In this document: piece by piece, positions 30,309-40,125 of the stretch
Layout: each line of letters begins with the position of its first letter
How positions within the stretch are numbered: position 1 is the stretch's first letter
NCBI GenBank assembly: GCA_014163555.1
Contig: JACJGO010000027.1
Coordinates: 28,487-92,486 of the forward strand
Direction: 5' to 3'
DNA from: Flavisolibacter longurius
Lineage (GTDB): Bacteria; Bacteroidota; Bacteroidia; Chitinophagales; Chitinophagaceae
DNA length: 64,000 nucleotides
Notes under the pieces: generated by a model
Databases searched by the model: none
Seen by the model: the letters and a program-made list of their open reading frames with translations, nothing else
Told to the model about the DNA's origin: nothing
Translations under genes and position numbers: made by a program

Positions 30309-31424
30309 TTAATTGGCTGCCATCAGCTTTCCTTCCTGGAAGCGGGGCTTGACAGGCGCTCCGTCGCGGATGTTCTGAACGCCTTCGTACACGATCACAT
30401 CACCCGGTTGCAGGCCGTCTTCCACCACGAAATAATCGGCAATGCGCAGGTTGGGGGTAAAGCTTTTCATCTTTACCGTATTGTCGGCGCCCAACACAAA
30501 CACAAAGCTTTTGTCCTGGATCTCCAGCACAGCTTTTTGCGGCACCAGCAGCTTTTGCTCCAGGGCCGTGATCAGTTGCACCTTGCCCGAAGAACCGTGT
30601 TTTAGCATGGCTTCCGGATTCGGGAACTTTGCCCGGAAGGCAATGGAGCCCGTGTTATCGGAGAACTCGGCTTCCTGGGTTTCAATCAGTCCCTTGTGCG
30701 GGTAAGGGGTACCGTCAGAAAGCACCAGTGCTGCGGCACCATTGGCTTTCAGCCGTTCGCTGGTGGCTTTTTTGTGTTGCAGGTATTCGTTTTCCGACAC
30801 GTTGAAGTAAGCATACATATGGTTGTAATCGGAGAGGGTGGTGAGTAAGGTGCCGTCCGTGATCAGGCTTCCTGACTTCATCGGGATGCGGTCAATCACG
30901 CCGTTAAACGGTGAGCGGATAGAGAGATAACTAATCTTGGTTTGGGCATCGGCCACTTCGGCGGTAGCCTGTGCAATCCGTGCATTGGCATCGTCCAGGC
31001 GGGCTGCCGCCAGGTCCAGTTCCGATTTGGCGATAACTTTTTTCTCCACCAGAACTTTCACTCTTTCCATTTCCAGTTCTGCAATTTTAGCGGCGGCTTT
31101 GGCGCTTTGCACACTGGCTTTGGCCTTGTTCAGTTCATTGAAAAGTTCCTGGTTGCTGAGCTGGAAAAGCACCTGGCCTTTACGCACGGGGCTTCCTTCG
31201 TCCACGTAAATTTTTTCCAGGAAGCCATTGGTTTTGGCGCGGATCTCTACATTTTTTACGGCCTGGATATCCGCTACATAATCCAGGTGAAAGGCGGTGT
31301 CGGTTTGTGCTAATTTGATAACAGGAACTTCGGTAACGGCAGGGGTCTCATTTTCTGTGGCGTTGCTGGCGCATCCGGCCATAACAACGGAGGCGGCCAC
31401 AACGGCTGTCCAATAAAGTCTCAT
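30309..31424 (-). CDS. RND periplasmic adaptor (membrane fusion lipoprotein)
   Basis: This 371-aa lipoprotein has a signal peptide with lipobox MAGC at about residue 18. It has the HlyD/AcrA order: first half-lipoyl (DIQAVKNVEIRAKTNGFLEKIYVDEGSPVRKGQVLFQL), alpha-helical hairpin (about residues 95-150, ELNKAKASVQSAKAAAKIAEL), second half-lipoyl (RSPFNGVIDRIPMKSGSLI), beta-barrel and membrane-proximal domain (VLEIQDKSFVFVLG, DGLQPGDVIVYEG). It bridges the pump and outer-membrane channel. It is the first gene of the operon; no regulator is adjacent. Confidence 0.93.
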   Translation of the reverse strand: MRLYWTAVVAASVVMAGCASNATENETPAVTEVPVIKLAQTDTAFHLDYVADIQAVKNVEIRAKTNGFLEKIYVDEGSPVRKGQVLFQLSNQELFNELNKAKASVQSAKAAAKIAELEMERVKVLVEKKVIAKSELDLAAARLDDANARIAQATAEVADAQTKISYLSIRSPFNGVIDRIPMKSGSLITDGTLLTTLSDYNHMYAYFNVSENEYLQHKKATSERLKANGAAALVLSDGTPYPHKGLIETQEAEFSDNTGSIAFRAKFPNPEAMLKHGSSGKVQLITALEQKLLVPQKAVLEIQDKSFVFVLGADNTVKMKSFTPNLRIADYFVVEDGLQPGDVIVYEGVQNIRDGAPVKPRFQEGKLMAAN

Positions 31425-31556
31425 ATGTATCGGTTTTTTTGTCTTGCTGATTGCTGATGAAAAGAAAAATAAGAGTGCATGCGGTGTAGCCGCAGCAAAA
31501 TGGTACAGTCAACCACGGTAATGATTAGCTGTAAATAGAGAAATCGTGAAAACCGA

Positions 31557-31964
31557 TTAAAAAGGGGTCAGCCGGAAGAGGAACCGGTGAAGGGGAGAAA
31601 TGAAAAAAGGTTTGCTGTAGGTTTCCTTAATGTAAATATTCTGCGGAATGATGTCGATATCCCGGACCGGTTGCCGCAGGGTAGAAGAACCCGGCAGGAT
31701 TCGTTTGTACTTTTTTTTCTGCTTGCAAATTTTCGGCACCACCACTTCCTCCGTTTCAAAAGCAGGAAAGTCGGCTACAGTAACATGAATGTTGCCAAAA
31801 AGAAAAAGAAATTTGGAAGTGGATACGGTATTAGAAGCTTTTTTAGAAAAAATCCGTTGGGGACTTGTGGATGCCGATACAGAACTGGCGACCCCTGCCA
31901 ATGCAGGCAGCGTCAACAATACCAGGCTAAGCGTCAGTAAAGAAATTTTTTTCCGTAATCCCAT
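31557..31964 (-). CDS. Putative secreted protein of unknown function
   Basis: This 135-aa protein begins MGLRKKISLLTLSLVLLTL and has a probable signal peptide (cleavage near GVASS). The rest is basic, with no family I recognise. The start at 31964 is favoured over the longer frame from 31997 because a TACTTTTG promoter box overlaps the longer start. It lies upstream of the RND adaptor on the same strand and could lead the operon, but the 132-base gap leaves this open. Confidence 0.5.
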   Translation of the reverse strand: MGLRKKISLLTLSLVLLTLPALAGVASSVSASTSPQRIFSKKASNTVSTSKFLFLFGNIHVTVADFPAFETEEVVVPKICKQKKKYKRILPGSSTLRQPVRDIDIIPQNIYIKETYSKPFFISPLHRFLFRLTPF

Positions 31965-31994
31965 GCTTCGTCGGCTTAAGGCTCCAATGCTGCG

Positions 31995-32002
31995 CAAAAG
32001 TA
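31995..32002 (-). promoter_or_regulatory. Minus-strand -7 box TACTTTTG
   Basis: Read on the minus strand, TACTTTTG matches TAnnTTTG exactly, with a TTTTTG about 22 bases upstream as a possible -33 element. It would give a leader of roughly 25 bases for the gene starting at 31964. Confidence 0.45.
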
Positions 32003-32303
32003 AGAGGATTCAAAAACCTTTTAACAAAAACGACCCTGTTTTGCGCAAGCTTATAACATATCTTAACATTCTGCCGCTTATTTAGTTTAAAAAAACATGA
32101 GGATGTAAGCGTATCCTCTTAGCGGCTTCTTCCGCGAAAGCTCTTTGTAAATAGTTGGGAAAGAATTTTTTATCCCGGCACCAATCTTCAGCGCAGCATT
32201 CTGTATTTTTTTATGGATAGACAGTTTTAAAATTTTGCAAAACTGCTCCCTCCACTGAAACGAATGGGCGCTACCGGTTGTCAAAAGAGCAAAACAAAGC
32301 ACC

Positions 32304-32390
32304 ATGCTTCTCACCCTTTTTACGATACTGATCATCTGGCACTGGCGGGCCATTAAAAAAGAAGCCGCTGCCTGGAAAGAAATGGAATAA
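32304..32390 (+). CDS. Candidate 28-aa single-helix membrane peptide
   Basis: An ATG-to-TAA frame of 29 codons encodes MLLTLFTILIIWHWRAIKKE followed by AAAWKEME: one membrane helix, a basic stop-transfer patch and an amphipathic tail. That design suggests a real inner-membrane micropeptide. There is no Shine-Dalgarno site and no visible homologue, so chance remains possible. Confidence 0.25.
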   Translation: MLLTLFTILIIWHWRAIKKEAAAWKEME

Positions 32391-32616
32391 GTGAAGACGC
32401 TGTAAGCACAGTAGCCTTCATTTATCCCACTTGCGTCTTTTTACAAGGACCATATTCAACTGTCTTTCCTGCAGGGTCAGTACCCTTGAAATGACCCACT
32501 CAACACTGACCATTCACAACTCACCATTCACCCCGAAAATTTTTGTTTTACTTTCATGCGGCCGGTAACCCCGGTTCTTTTTTAACCCTTCTATTTTCTT
32601 TTAACTGAAAGATGCT

Positions 32617-34464
32617 ATGAAACGTCACGTTATTCTTTTTGTTTCCGCTTTTCTCTTTTTTCAAACCACCTTTGCCCAGCAGGCCTGGAAACCGGTTCCG
32701 GGAAAGATCGCTTCACACTGGGCCGAAAAACTGAATACTGCGGCCCCTTTACCCGAATATCCCCGTCCGCACATGGTGCGCAGCAACTGGTCCAATCTGA
32801 ATGGCCTTTGGCAATACGCCATCCTGCCAAAATCAGCAGAAACCATTCCGGCCCAAACCCAGGGAACCATCCTTGTGCCCTTTGCCGTGGAATCGTCTTT
32901 ATCCGGTGTGGGCAAAACCGTGGGAAAAGACAGCCTGCTCTGGTACAAGCGAACGGTAACGGTGCCGGACACACGGGGGAAAAGGATACTCCTGCATTTT
33001 GGTGCGGTTGATTGGCAGTGCACCGTGTTTGTCAACGGCAAACAGGTAGGAGAGCACAAAGGTGGGTATGATCCTTTTTCCTTTGACATTACCAGTGCAT
33101 TGAAAAAAGGCGCCAGCCAGGACATTGCCGTGCGGGTATGGGATCCTTCGGATAGCGGCCCACAGCCCCGTGGCAAGCAGATTAAAAATCCGCACGCCAT
33201 CTGGTACACACCGGTAACAGGCATCTGGCAAACAGTGTGGCTGGAGGCCGTGCCGACAACCTACATTACTGCTACCATACAAACACCTGACCTGGATGCA
33301 GGTGTTGTGCATACGGAAGCCAGCATGGAAGGAGCCAGGCCGGGTGACAGGATTAGAATCACCGCTTGGGACGGTACCACCAAGGTGGCCGAACAAACCG
33401 TTGATGGAAACAGCAAAACATCCCTGCCCATAGCCAATGCCAAACGGTGGACGCCGGCCAGTCCCTTTCTTTACGATCTCACGTTTACGGTTGTCCGTAA
33501 CGGTAAGGTTGTAGATGAAGTGAAGTCCTATTTCGCCATGCGCAAAATTTCCATGGCACCCGACAGGGCAGGTATACAGCGTATGCTACTTAATAATGAA
33601 TTTGTTTTCCAATATGGTCCACTCGACCAGGGCTGGTGGCCCGATGGCCTGTACACCGCCCCTACAGACGAAGCCCTGAAGTTTGATATTGAAAAGACCA
33701 AGGAAATGGGCTTCAACATGATTCGGAAGCATGTAAAAGTGGAGCCGGCCCGCTGGTACACCCACTGCGACAAGTTGGGCATCCTGGTTTGGCAGGACAT
33801 GCCCAGCGGCGACATGGGCAACCGCTGGGAAAGCCGCCCCGGTGTGTACGGTACCGCCAGCGAAAAGGACCGCACAGCCGAATCGGAGCAGATCTTTCGC
33901 ACCGAATGGCAGGAGATCATGACCGACTTCCATAACTTCCCAAGCATCGTGGTATGGGTTCCTTTTAATGAAGCCTGGGGACAGTTTAAAACAAAAGAAA
34001 TTACGGAATGGACGGCAAAGCAGGATCCTTCCCGTCTGGTAAATTCGGCCAGTGGTGGCAATTTTGAAAATACAGGACACATGATCGATTTGCACAACTA
34101 TCCCGATCCTGCCATGCCCGATCCGGAGCTGTTTGGCAAGGGCCGCATCCTGGTGCTGGGCGAATTTGGCGGACTGGGCCTGCCGGTGGAAAACCATACC
34201 TGGCAGGACAAAAACAACTGGGGTTATCAAAGCTTCAAGAACAAGGAAGAACTGGAAAAGCGCTACGCAGAATTTATCAACCGTATGCCACACCTGATCG
34301 AAAAAGGACTGTCAGCAGCCGTGTACACGCAAACCACCGACGTAGAAATTGAAACCAATGGCCTGATGACCTACGACCGGAAGGTGATCAAGATTCCGGA
34401 GGCCAGGCTCAGGGAACTGCATGGCAAACTGTATAACCCGGCCCTGGTAACAGCAGGGAAATAA
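32617..34464 (+). CDS. GH2 family glycoside hydrolase (short form)
   Basis: This 615-aa secreted enzyme has a signal peptide ending near TFAQQ. It has an N-terminal jelly-roll (RSNWSNLNGLWQYAI, WYKRTVTVPDTRGKRILLHFGAVDW), an Ig-like middle domain and a TIM barrel. The acid/base is Glu452 in WVPFNEAWGQ and the nucleophile is Glu516 in VLGEFGG. GH2 members of this length often act as beta-galactosidase or related enzymes; the exact sugar is unknown. It lacks the C-terminal extra domains of the other GH2 enzyme at 22927. It is a single gene with a terminator at 34485. Confidence 0.9.
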   Translation: MKRHVILFVSAFLFFQTTFAQQAWKPVPGKIASHWAEKLNTAAPLPEYPRPHMVRSNWSNLNGLWQYAILPKSAETIPAQTQGTILVPFAVESSLSGVGKTVGKDSLLWYKRTVTVPDTRGKRILLHFGAVDWQCTVFVNGKQVGEHKGGYDPFSFDITSALKKGASQDIAVRVWDPSDSGPQPRGKQIKNPHAIWYTPVTGIWQTVWLEAVPTTYITATIQTPDLDAGVVHTEASMEGARPGDRIRITAWDGTTKVAEQTVDGNSKTSLPIANAKRWTPASPFLYDLTFTVVRNGKVVDEVKSYFAMRKISMAPDRAGIQRMLLNNEFVFQYGPLDQGWWPDGLYTAPTDEALKFDIEKTKEMGFNMIRKHVKVEPARWYTHCDKLGILVWQDMPSGDMGNRWESRPGVYGTASEKDRTAESEQIFRTEWQEIMTDFHNFPSIVVWVPFNEAWGQFKTKEITEWTAKQDPSRLVNSASGGNFENTGHMIDLHNYPDPAMPDPELFGKGRILVLGEFGGLGLPVENHTWQDKNNWGYQSFKNKEELEKRYAEFINRMPHLIEKGLSAAVYTQTTDVEIETNGLMTYDRKVIKIPEARLRELHGKLYNPALVTAGK

Positions 34465-34809
34465 TTTTTCAAAAGAGCAAGAGGACCGGCTGCCCATTCG
34501 TGAGAAAGGGTTAGCCGGTTTTTTTGTTTTCGGCTATGAAGAATAACTGGGAGTCTGTTGATGCGCTACCTGTTGATAAAAAGATTTCCGAAAGCTTGCA
34601 GGAGTTCTGAATTCAGACTAATATTGAAACAGGCATCACACCTGTGCGAATGAACCGTGTCTTCTCCTGCACGATCCTGTAAACGGTGACGCCGCTCGGC
34701 CCTCTGAACAAGTTTTTTTAAGTCAGATCCTTCCACCCACCAGAAAGCTGCGTTTTCGTGTACCCCTAAACGTCAGGTATCATCCTTTTCACCATAAGAA
34801 AAACAATTC
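34465..34809 (+). other. Intergenic region before the CHAT fusion gene
   Basis: A terminator occupies 34485-34525. The remaining 285 bases must contain the promoter of the 1771-aa gene, but I see no clear -33/-7 pair or open frame. Confidence 0.5.
34485..34525 (+). terminator. Rho-independent terminator after the short GH2 gene
   Basis: ACCGGCT (34485-34491) pairs with AGCCGGT (34513-34519), extended by CCC/GGG across a small bulge, and is followed by a run of seven T. Confidence 0.7.
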
Positions 34810-37800
34810 ATGGCAAAAAAACTCATCGTGAACGGCAGTCTTCATCCTGCCAACGACACCCAGGCCCTGTTCACAACCGACTTCGAAGAGTTTCAAAACT
34901 TCACCTTAGCAAAATCTGTGATGGTCAGCAACAGCCGCAGCCTGTCGGCGCGGCACGAACTGGAGATCACCGACAACGGCGATATCGTGGAGATCCGGTT
35001 TGAGGACGAAACCACCTGGATCGGCAATGCGCAGGAGTTTCACGAAATCTTCAACATTCCCCTGAACCGGGGGCTGGATGAGGATGTGCTGGAAGTGCCC
35101 GGCGTTTTGCAGGCTTCCACCGAACGCGGTGTGCTGCAGGACCTTGCCATTAACATGATCTCCCTGTTCAAGCCCAAAAAAAATATAGTGGGGGCAGCTG
35201 TGCAGCAGATTGCCCGGCGACTGGAAGAAAAAGTGCAGCCCCAGCCCGGTCTTTACCTGCTGGATGCCCTTTTTCGCAAACGCACCGCAGATGTTTTTCC
35301 CGACCTGGCAAAACCCTTTCTGCTCCTCATCCACGGCACCAACTCCAATGCTACCGGTGCCTTTGGTGGCCTGCTCGACAAACCCGATCATGGCTTATGG
35401 AAGACCATCACCGATGCCTACGGTGAAAACATCCTGGCCTTTGAGCACAAAACCCTGACCGAATCACCCCTGCAAAACACAAGGCAACTGCTCGAACTGC
35501 TGCCTTCCAACAGTACTCTTCACCTGATCACCCATAGCCGCGGCGGACTGGTAGGCGACCTGCTGGCAAGGGCTTCTGCCGGCAACAGCACCATTGGCTT
35601 CAGTGAAACCGAACTGGCGCTGATGCAGGACCGCACCACCGACCTTGAAACGATGGAAGCCATCAACGGGCTGGCCCGGACAAAAAATATCCGGGTGGAG
35701 AAATTCATCCGCGTAGCCAGTCCGTCCATGGGAACCTCTTTGCTGGCCGACCGGCTGGATCATTACCTCAATACCCTGCTCAACCTGGTAGGCGTCGGCA
35801 CCGGTGCTAGCGCCAATCCCGTGTACATGGGAGTAAAAGCTCTCCTCTCGCAGGTGGCTTCCAGCCGTGCCGATGTTACGGTTTTGCCAGGGCTCGAAGC
35901 CATGTCGCCCGAATCACCCTTCATTAAAATGCTGAACAACCCAGCTAACGTCATTGAAGCCCCGCTGACAGTGATTGCCGGCAACTGCAAACTGCACCTC
36001 GAGCTCAAGGCCCTCCTGGTGATCCTGACCAAACTGTATTTCCGCCGGAAGAACGACCTGGTAGTGGATACCTGGTCGATGTATTTTGGAACACCCCGCA
36101 GCAAGGCCGTTCAGTTTTACCTCGACGACGAGCAGGGAACCGATCACGTAAAGTATTTTAAAAGCAAGGCCTCGCAATCCGCTATTGCCCGGGCCCTGCA
36201 AAGCACAACCGAAGCCATTCCCGGCTTCGAGCCACTGGAAGCCGCCGATATTGCCGAAGCCAACCGCAACGCCGCCCTGCCTTTCGTGGTTTCGGAAGTA
36301 AAGATGAACCGGGAGGTGAGCGGCAAAAAACCCATCGCCATCATCATGCCCGGCATCATGGGCTCCAATCTTTACCGGGATGATGACCGCATTTGGGTGG
36401 ATTTCTGGCGCTTTGTCAAAGGCGACCTCCTGCAACTGGCCATCAACACCCCCAACATTACCGCCCCTTCGCTCATGGGCAGTGGCTACCGCAAGCTGGC
36501 CCGCCATCTCACCGAAGCGGGCTACGATGTGATTGCTTACGCCTACGACTGGCGGAAAGACCTGAGCGAAACCGCCAAAGACCTGGATGCCCTGGTAGAA
36601 ACCCTTCTTCCCAACGGGCAGCCCATTCATGTACTGGCCCACAGTATGGGCGGGGTCTTGTTTCGCGAATTCATGATCCTGAACCGGCAATGGCCGGCAC
36701 TAAATGCCTCTCCCGGCTTCCGGGCCCTTTTCCTCGGCTGTCCCCTGGGCGGTTCCTACCTGATCCCGGAAACCCTTGTCGGCCGTGGGGGCAATATTAC
36801 CAAGTTGAGTATCCTGGACCTGAAACACGGCAAAAAAGAGCTGCTGGAGGTCTTTGGTGCCTGCCCGGGCCTTTACAACCTCCTTCCGCTTACTACCACG
36901 CCCCACGATTTTGGCAACGCCGAAACCTGGCGCAGCCTGGTAAAACAGGCCAACGGGCTGGGTGCGGAACCTTCCGAAACCATCCTGAAAAACTTTCGCC
37001 GCTTCCGCGACCGGATCAACAGTTCGCTGGGCAGGGATGATTTCCGCAACATTATTTACGTGGCAGGACATAGCGATGTCACCACCGCCACCTATGCCAT
37101 TGAATCGGGGGGGAGAGGCGGGAACCTGGTATTCAAAAGCACGGCCGAAGGCGATGGCAGCGTTACCTGGGCCTCGGGCATATTACCGGTGTTTACGGAA
37201 AACAAGGCGGTGTATTACAGCACCACCATCCATGGCGAATTGGCCAACGACGAAACCCTTTTCCCTGCCTTTCGCGATCTCCTGAAAACAGGACAAACGG
37301 CCCGCTTGCGACAGGTACCGCCACCCCTGGGGCAACGCGGTACCCGGCTGGTGGACAAACCCCGCTACGAAGTGGTGCCCGTCACACCACGCAACATCGA
37401 GTCTGTTGTTTTGGGCATCCCGGCTTTCCGGGAAGAAAAAGAAGAGCTGGCACCTGTCCGCATCAGCATGAGCAACGGCGACCTGCGGGATGCCCGCTAT
37501 CCCCTGGTGGTTGGGCATTTTTACCGCGATGGGATCCTGGGTGCCGAGGGTGTACTGGATATGAACTTTGGCGGGGTGCTCCGCGAAAAACATGCTCTCA
37601 ACCTCTACCCGGGAAGAGAAGGCACCAACGAAGTGCTCCTGTCGTACCAAACCTGTCCCAAAGGAGCGATAGTGGTGGGGCTGGGCGAACCCGGGGAACT
37701 GAACGGCTATAAGCTCGAACAAAGCATAGCCCAGGGGATTAGCCGCTACCTGCTGGAATTGCGGGAGTTTGAGCAGATCAACCCGCAGGCCTTTGCGGAC

Positions 37801-40125
37801 CTTTTCCGCAAAGGCATAGGCCTGTCAACAGTGATCGTGGGCGCCGGCTATGGCGGACTTAGTATCGAAAATTCCATCAAGTCCATTATCCTGGGTGTGC
37901 AGAAAGCCAACGAAGGCGTACTGCGGCTGAACAACCCCCTGGTCAAAACGATCAGTCATATCGAGTTTGTGGAGCTCTACGAAGACAGGGCCCTGCAGGC
38001 GTTTTATACGGTAAAAAAACTGGAGGCCGATAGCCGCCTGAATATTGTACTCTCCCGCAACGGGATCAAAAAACTCTTTGGCATTCGCAAGCGGGTACCG
38101 CTGGACGAACAGCAGGACTGGTGGCAACGCATCTCGGTTTCTATCGTGGAGCGCAAGCCCCACCATATCTTAAAGTTCAGCGCCTCCACGGGTGCTGCCC
38201 GGGAAGAGCTTCGCAACCTGAATTCCAATCCCAAACTGATCCAGCATTTTATCGACCAGGCTTCAAAGAAAAACGAATGGTCGCCACAGTTAGCCAAAAC
38301 CATTTTTGAGCTCCTGATCCCCAACGATTTTAAAGACGCGGTGCGAAGCCAGAACCATACGGTATGGAAGCTGGACACCCATTCGGCCGCCTTTCCCTGG
38401 GAACTGCTGCAGGACATGGCCACGCAGGCCAAGCCGCTTTGCGTTAGCGCCGGTATGATCCGTCAACTGGCCACCAGCGAGTACCGCACCCAGGTAAACC
38501 GCTCCTACAAAAACAATGCGCTGGTAATTGGCGACCCGAATCTTTACGACTATGCCTCGCAGTTACCCGGTGCTGTGATGGAAGCTGAAGCCGTGGCAGC
38601 GCTGGTGAAAGAACAGGGTTATAGCGTGGAAGAACGGATCAATGAAGATTTTCCTGCGATTGTACAGGCCCTCTTCCAGGACGAATACAAGATCATTCAC
38701 CTGGCGGGGCATGGCGATTTTGATCCTGAAAATCCCGAACAGGCCGGCATGCTTATCGGCAACGGCATGTTCCTTTCCACCAAAGAGATCGATCAAATGA
38801 GCCAGGTGCCGGAATTTGTATTTGTCAATTGCTGCCACCTGGGCCATGTGGATGAGGAGTCGGAGCGGAAGTCGCAGCAGTACTACAAACTGGCCGCCAA
38901 CATCGGCGTGCAGTTGATTCAAATGGGTGTGAAGGCCGTGATTGCCGCCGGCTGGGCCGTGCACGATGGTGCCGCCCTCCTGTTTGCGCAAACCTTTTAC
39001 AACCAGATGTTTGCCGGTGTGCCCTTTGGCGAAGCGGTACGGGAAGCCCGCAGCCGCTGCTACAGCGATTTCCCGGATACCAATACCTGGGGGGCGTACC
39101 AGTGTTATGGCGACCAGTTTTATTCGTTCAGGTCCTATGCCCCGGCCGGGCGGTCGCAGAAGAATTATGTACTGCCGATGGAGATAGAAGTAGACCTGGC
39201 CAACCTGGCCAACAAAGTGGAAAGCGGCCGCTATGAAAAGGGGTCCATCCTGCGGGAGTTGACTGACATGGAAAAAGCCATCGACAGGAGCGGTCTTCGT
39301 GATGGATCGCTGACCGAGCGGGAAGCACAGATCTACACGGCGCTGAACGAAAAAGAAAAAGCCATTGAAAAACTTCTCCGCTTGCGCCAATACGAAGAGG
39401 CCAATTTTTCCGTGGATTCCCTGGAACGCCTTTGCATTCTGCGCAACAAACAATTACGGACAGCCGATGCCGTTACCGAGGACCAGTTGCAGGCCGTGAT
39501 CGATGATTTTGAAATGCTGAAAGTGGTGGGCCCCACCAGCCGGCGTTACGCCCTGCTGGGATCAGCGTACAAAACCCTTTCGCAGAAATCTACAGTAAAA
39601 ACAAAGCGGGTAAAAGCCCTGCAGCAGGCGGCCGGGAGTTACCACGAGGCCTTCCTGATTGCCAAAAACAACAACGGGAATATTCTTTATCCCTTGTGTA
39701 ACTGGCTGCAGATCGAAAGCCTTTTGATGCTGATCAAAGACAGTACAACCTTTCAGTGGGGAGGGGCTTCCCTGGATAATTATTCCCTGCCCAAACTAAA
39801 ACAGGCCTACACCTGGATGGATACCGTGCTGCGGATCGGCGATGGTGAAGAGCGGAACCTGGAGTTCTGGCACCTGCTGAACGAAGCCCATGTACTGCTC
39901 ACGAAACTTTGTATGGAGCCTGGTGGCAACATAAAAAAAGAAGCCGTCAGTGAAGCGATTGAAACCGCTTGGAGCAGGGGTGGGGCCGAAGTAAAAAAGC
40001 AAAGCGAGCTGGATCACCTGCGGTTCCTGCTCGACAGCCTTGAACTCTCCGCCAAACCAAAAGCCAAAACCCTGGCCACCTCACTCCGCTATGTGCACGA
40101 GCAGTTGAATAAATTGAAAGAATAG
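34810..40125 (+). CDS. Giant fusion: two alpha/beta-hydrolases, CHAT protease, helical repeats
   Basis: This 1771-aa protein has no signal peptide, so it is probably cytosolic. After a short beta-rich N-terminus comes a first lipase-like hydrolase (LLIHGTNSNATG, nucleophile elbow THSRGG, Ser243). A second, LCAT/PGAP1-like hydrolase follows (IIMPGIMGSNLYRDD, YAYDWRKDL, elbow AHSMGG, Ser612). About 890-975 resembles an M17-N/macro-type fold (VGHFYRDGILGAEGVLD, GAIVVGLGEPGEL). Around 1180-1430 is a CHAT domain with the caspase-like dyad: His1301 in HLAGHGDF and Cys1341/1342 in VFVNCCHLG (by alignment the second is likelier). The tail (about 1440-1771) is TPR-like helical. It probably senses a signal through the repeats and cuts a protein, with lipase or acyl-hydrolase output. 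A defence or cell-death role is inference. Confidence 0.85.
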   Translation: MAKKLIVNGSLHPANDTQALFTTDFEEFQNFTLAKSVMVSNSRSLSARHELEITDNGDIVEIRFEDETTWIGNAQEFHEIFNIPLNRGLDEDVLEVPGVLQASTERGVLQDLAINMISLFKPKKNIVGAAVQQIARRLEEKVQPQPGLYLLDALFRKRTADVFPDLAKPFLLLIHGTNSNATGAFGGLLDKPDHGLWKTITDAYGENILAFEHKTLTESPLQNTRQLLELLPSNSTLHLITHSRGGLVGDLLARASAGNSTIGFSETELALMQDRTTDLETMEAINGLARTKNIRVEKFIRVASPSMGTSLLADRLDHYLNTLLNLVGVGTGASANPVYMGVKALLSQVASSRADVTVLPGLEAMSPESPFIKMLNNPANVIEAPLTVIAGNCKLHLELKALLVILTKLYFRRKNDLVVDTWSMYFGTPRSKAVQFYLDDEQGTDHVKYFKSKASQSAIARALQSTTEAIPGFEPLEAADIAEANRNAALPFVVSEVKMNREVSGKKPIAIIMPGIMGSNLYRDDDRIWVDFWRFVKGDLLQLAINTPNITAPSLMGSGYRKLARHLTEAGYDVIAYAYDWRKDLSETAKDLDALVETLLPNGQPIHVLAHSMGGVLFREFMILNRQWPALNASPGFRALFLGCPLGGSYLIPETLVGRGGNITKLSILDLKHGKKELLEVFGACPGLYNLLPLTTTPHDFGNAETWRSLVKQANGLGAEPSETILKNFRRFRDRINSSLGRDDFRNIIYVAGHSDVTTATYAIESGGRGGNLVFKSTAEGDGSVTWASGILPVFTENKAVYYSTTIHGELANDETLFPAFRDLLKTGQTARLRQVPPPLGQRGTRLVDKPRYEVVPVTPRNIESVVLGIPAFREEKEELAPVRISMSNGDLRDARYPLVVGHFYRDGILGAEGVLDMNFGGVLREKHALNLYPGREGTNEVLLSYQTCPKGAIVVGLGEPGELNGYKLEQSIAQGISRYLLELREFEQINPQAFADLFRKGIGLSTVIVGAGYGGLSIENSIKSIILGVQKANEGVLRLNNPLVKTISHIEFVELYEDRALQAFYTVKKLEADSRLNIVLSRNGIKKLFGIRKRVPLDEQQDWWQRISVSIVERKPHHILKFSASTGAAREELRNLNSNPKLIQHFIDQASKKNEWSPQLAKTIFELLIPNDFKDAVRSQNHTVWKLDTHSAAFPWELLQDMATQAKPLCVSAGMIRQLATSEYRTQVNRSYKNNALVIGDPNLYDYASQLPGAVMEAEAVAALVKEQGYSVEERINEDFPAIVQALFQDEYKIIHLAGHGDFDPENPEQAGMLIGNGMFLSTKEIDQMSQVPEFVFVNCCHLGHVDEESERKSQQYYKLAANIGVQLIQMGVKAVIAAGWAVHDGAALLFAQTFYNQMFAGVPFGEAVREARSRCYSDFPDTNTWGAYQCYGDQFYSFRSYAPAGRSQKNYVLPMEIEVDLANLANKVESGRYEKGSILRELTDMEKAIDRSGLRDGSLTEREAQIYTALNEKEKAIEKLLRLRQYEEANFSVDSLERLCILRNKQLRTADAVTEDQLQAVIDDFEMLKVVGPTSRRYALLGSAYKTLSQKSTVKTKRVKALQQAAGSYHEAFLIAKNNNGNILYPLCNWLQIESLLMLIKDSTTFQWGGASLDNYSLPKLKQAYTWMDTVLRIGDGEERNLEFWHLLNEAHVLLTKLCMEPGGNIKKEAVSEAIETAWSRGGAEVKKQSELDHLRFLLDSLELSAKPKAKTLATSLRYVHEQLNKLKE

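Larger units (their letters stand above)
31965..32616. other. Intergenic region before the second GH2 gene
   Basis: It contains the promoter of the minus-strand secreted protein (31995-32002), one candidate 28-codon gene (32304-32390) and a short CACTGACCATTCACAACTCACC-like low-complexity tract near 32490-32535. No other gene is supported. Confidence 0.5.

Noticed and set aside
32087..32353. 88-codon minus-strand frame before the second GH2 gene
   Set aside because: It has poor amino-acid composition and overlaps the candidate micropeptide; no promoter was found.
38563..39453. 296-codon minus-strand frame inside the CHAT region
   Set aside because: The plus-strand CHAT motifs are clear; the antisense frame is a compositional artefact.
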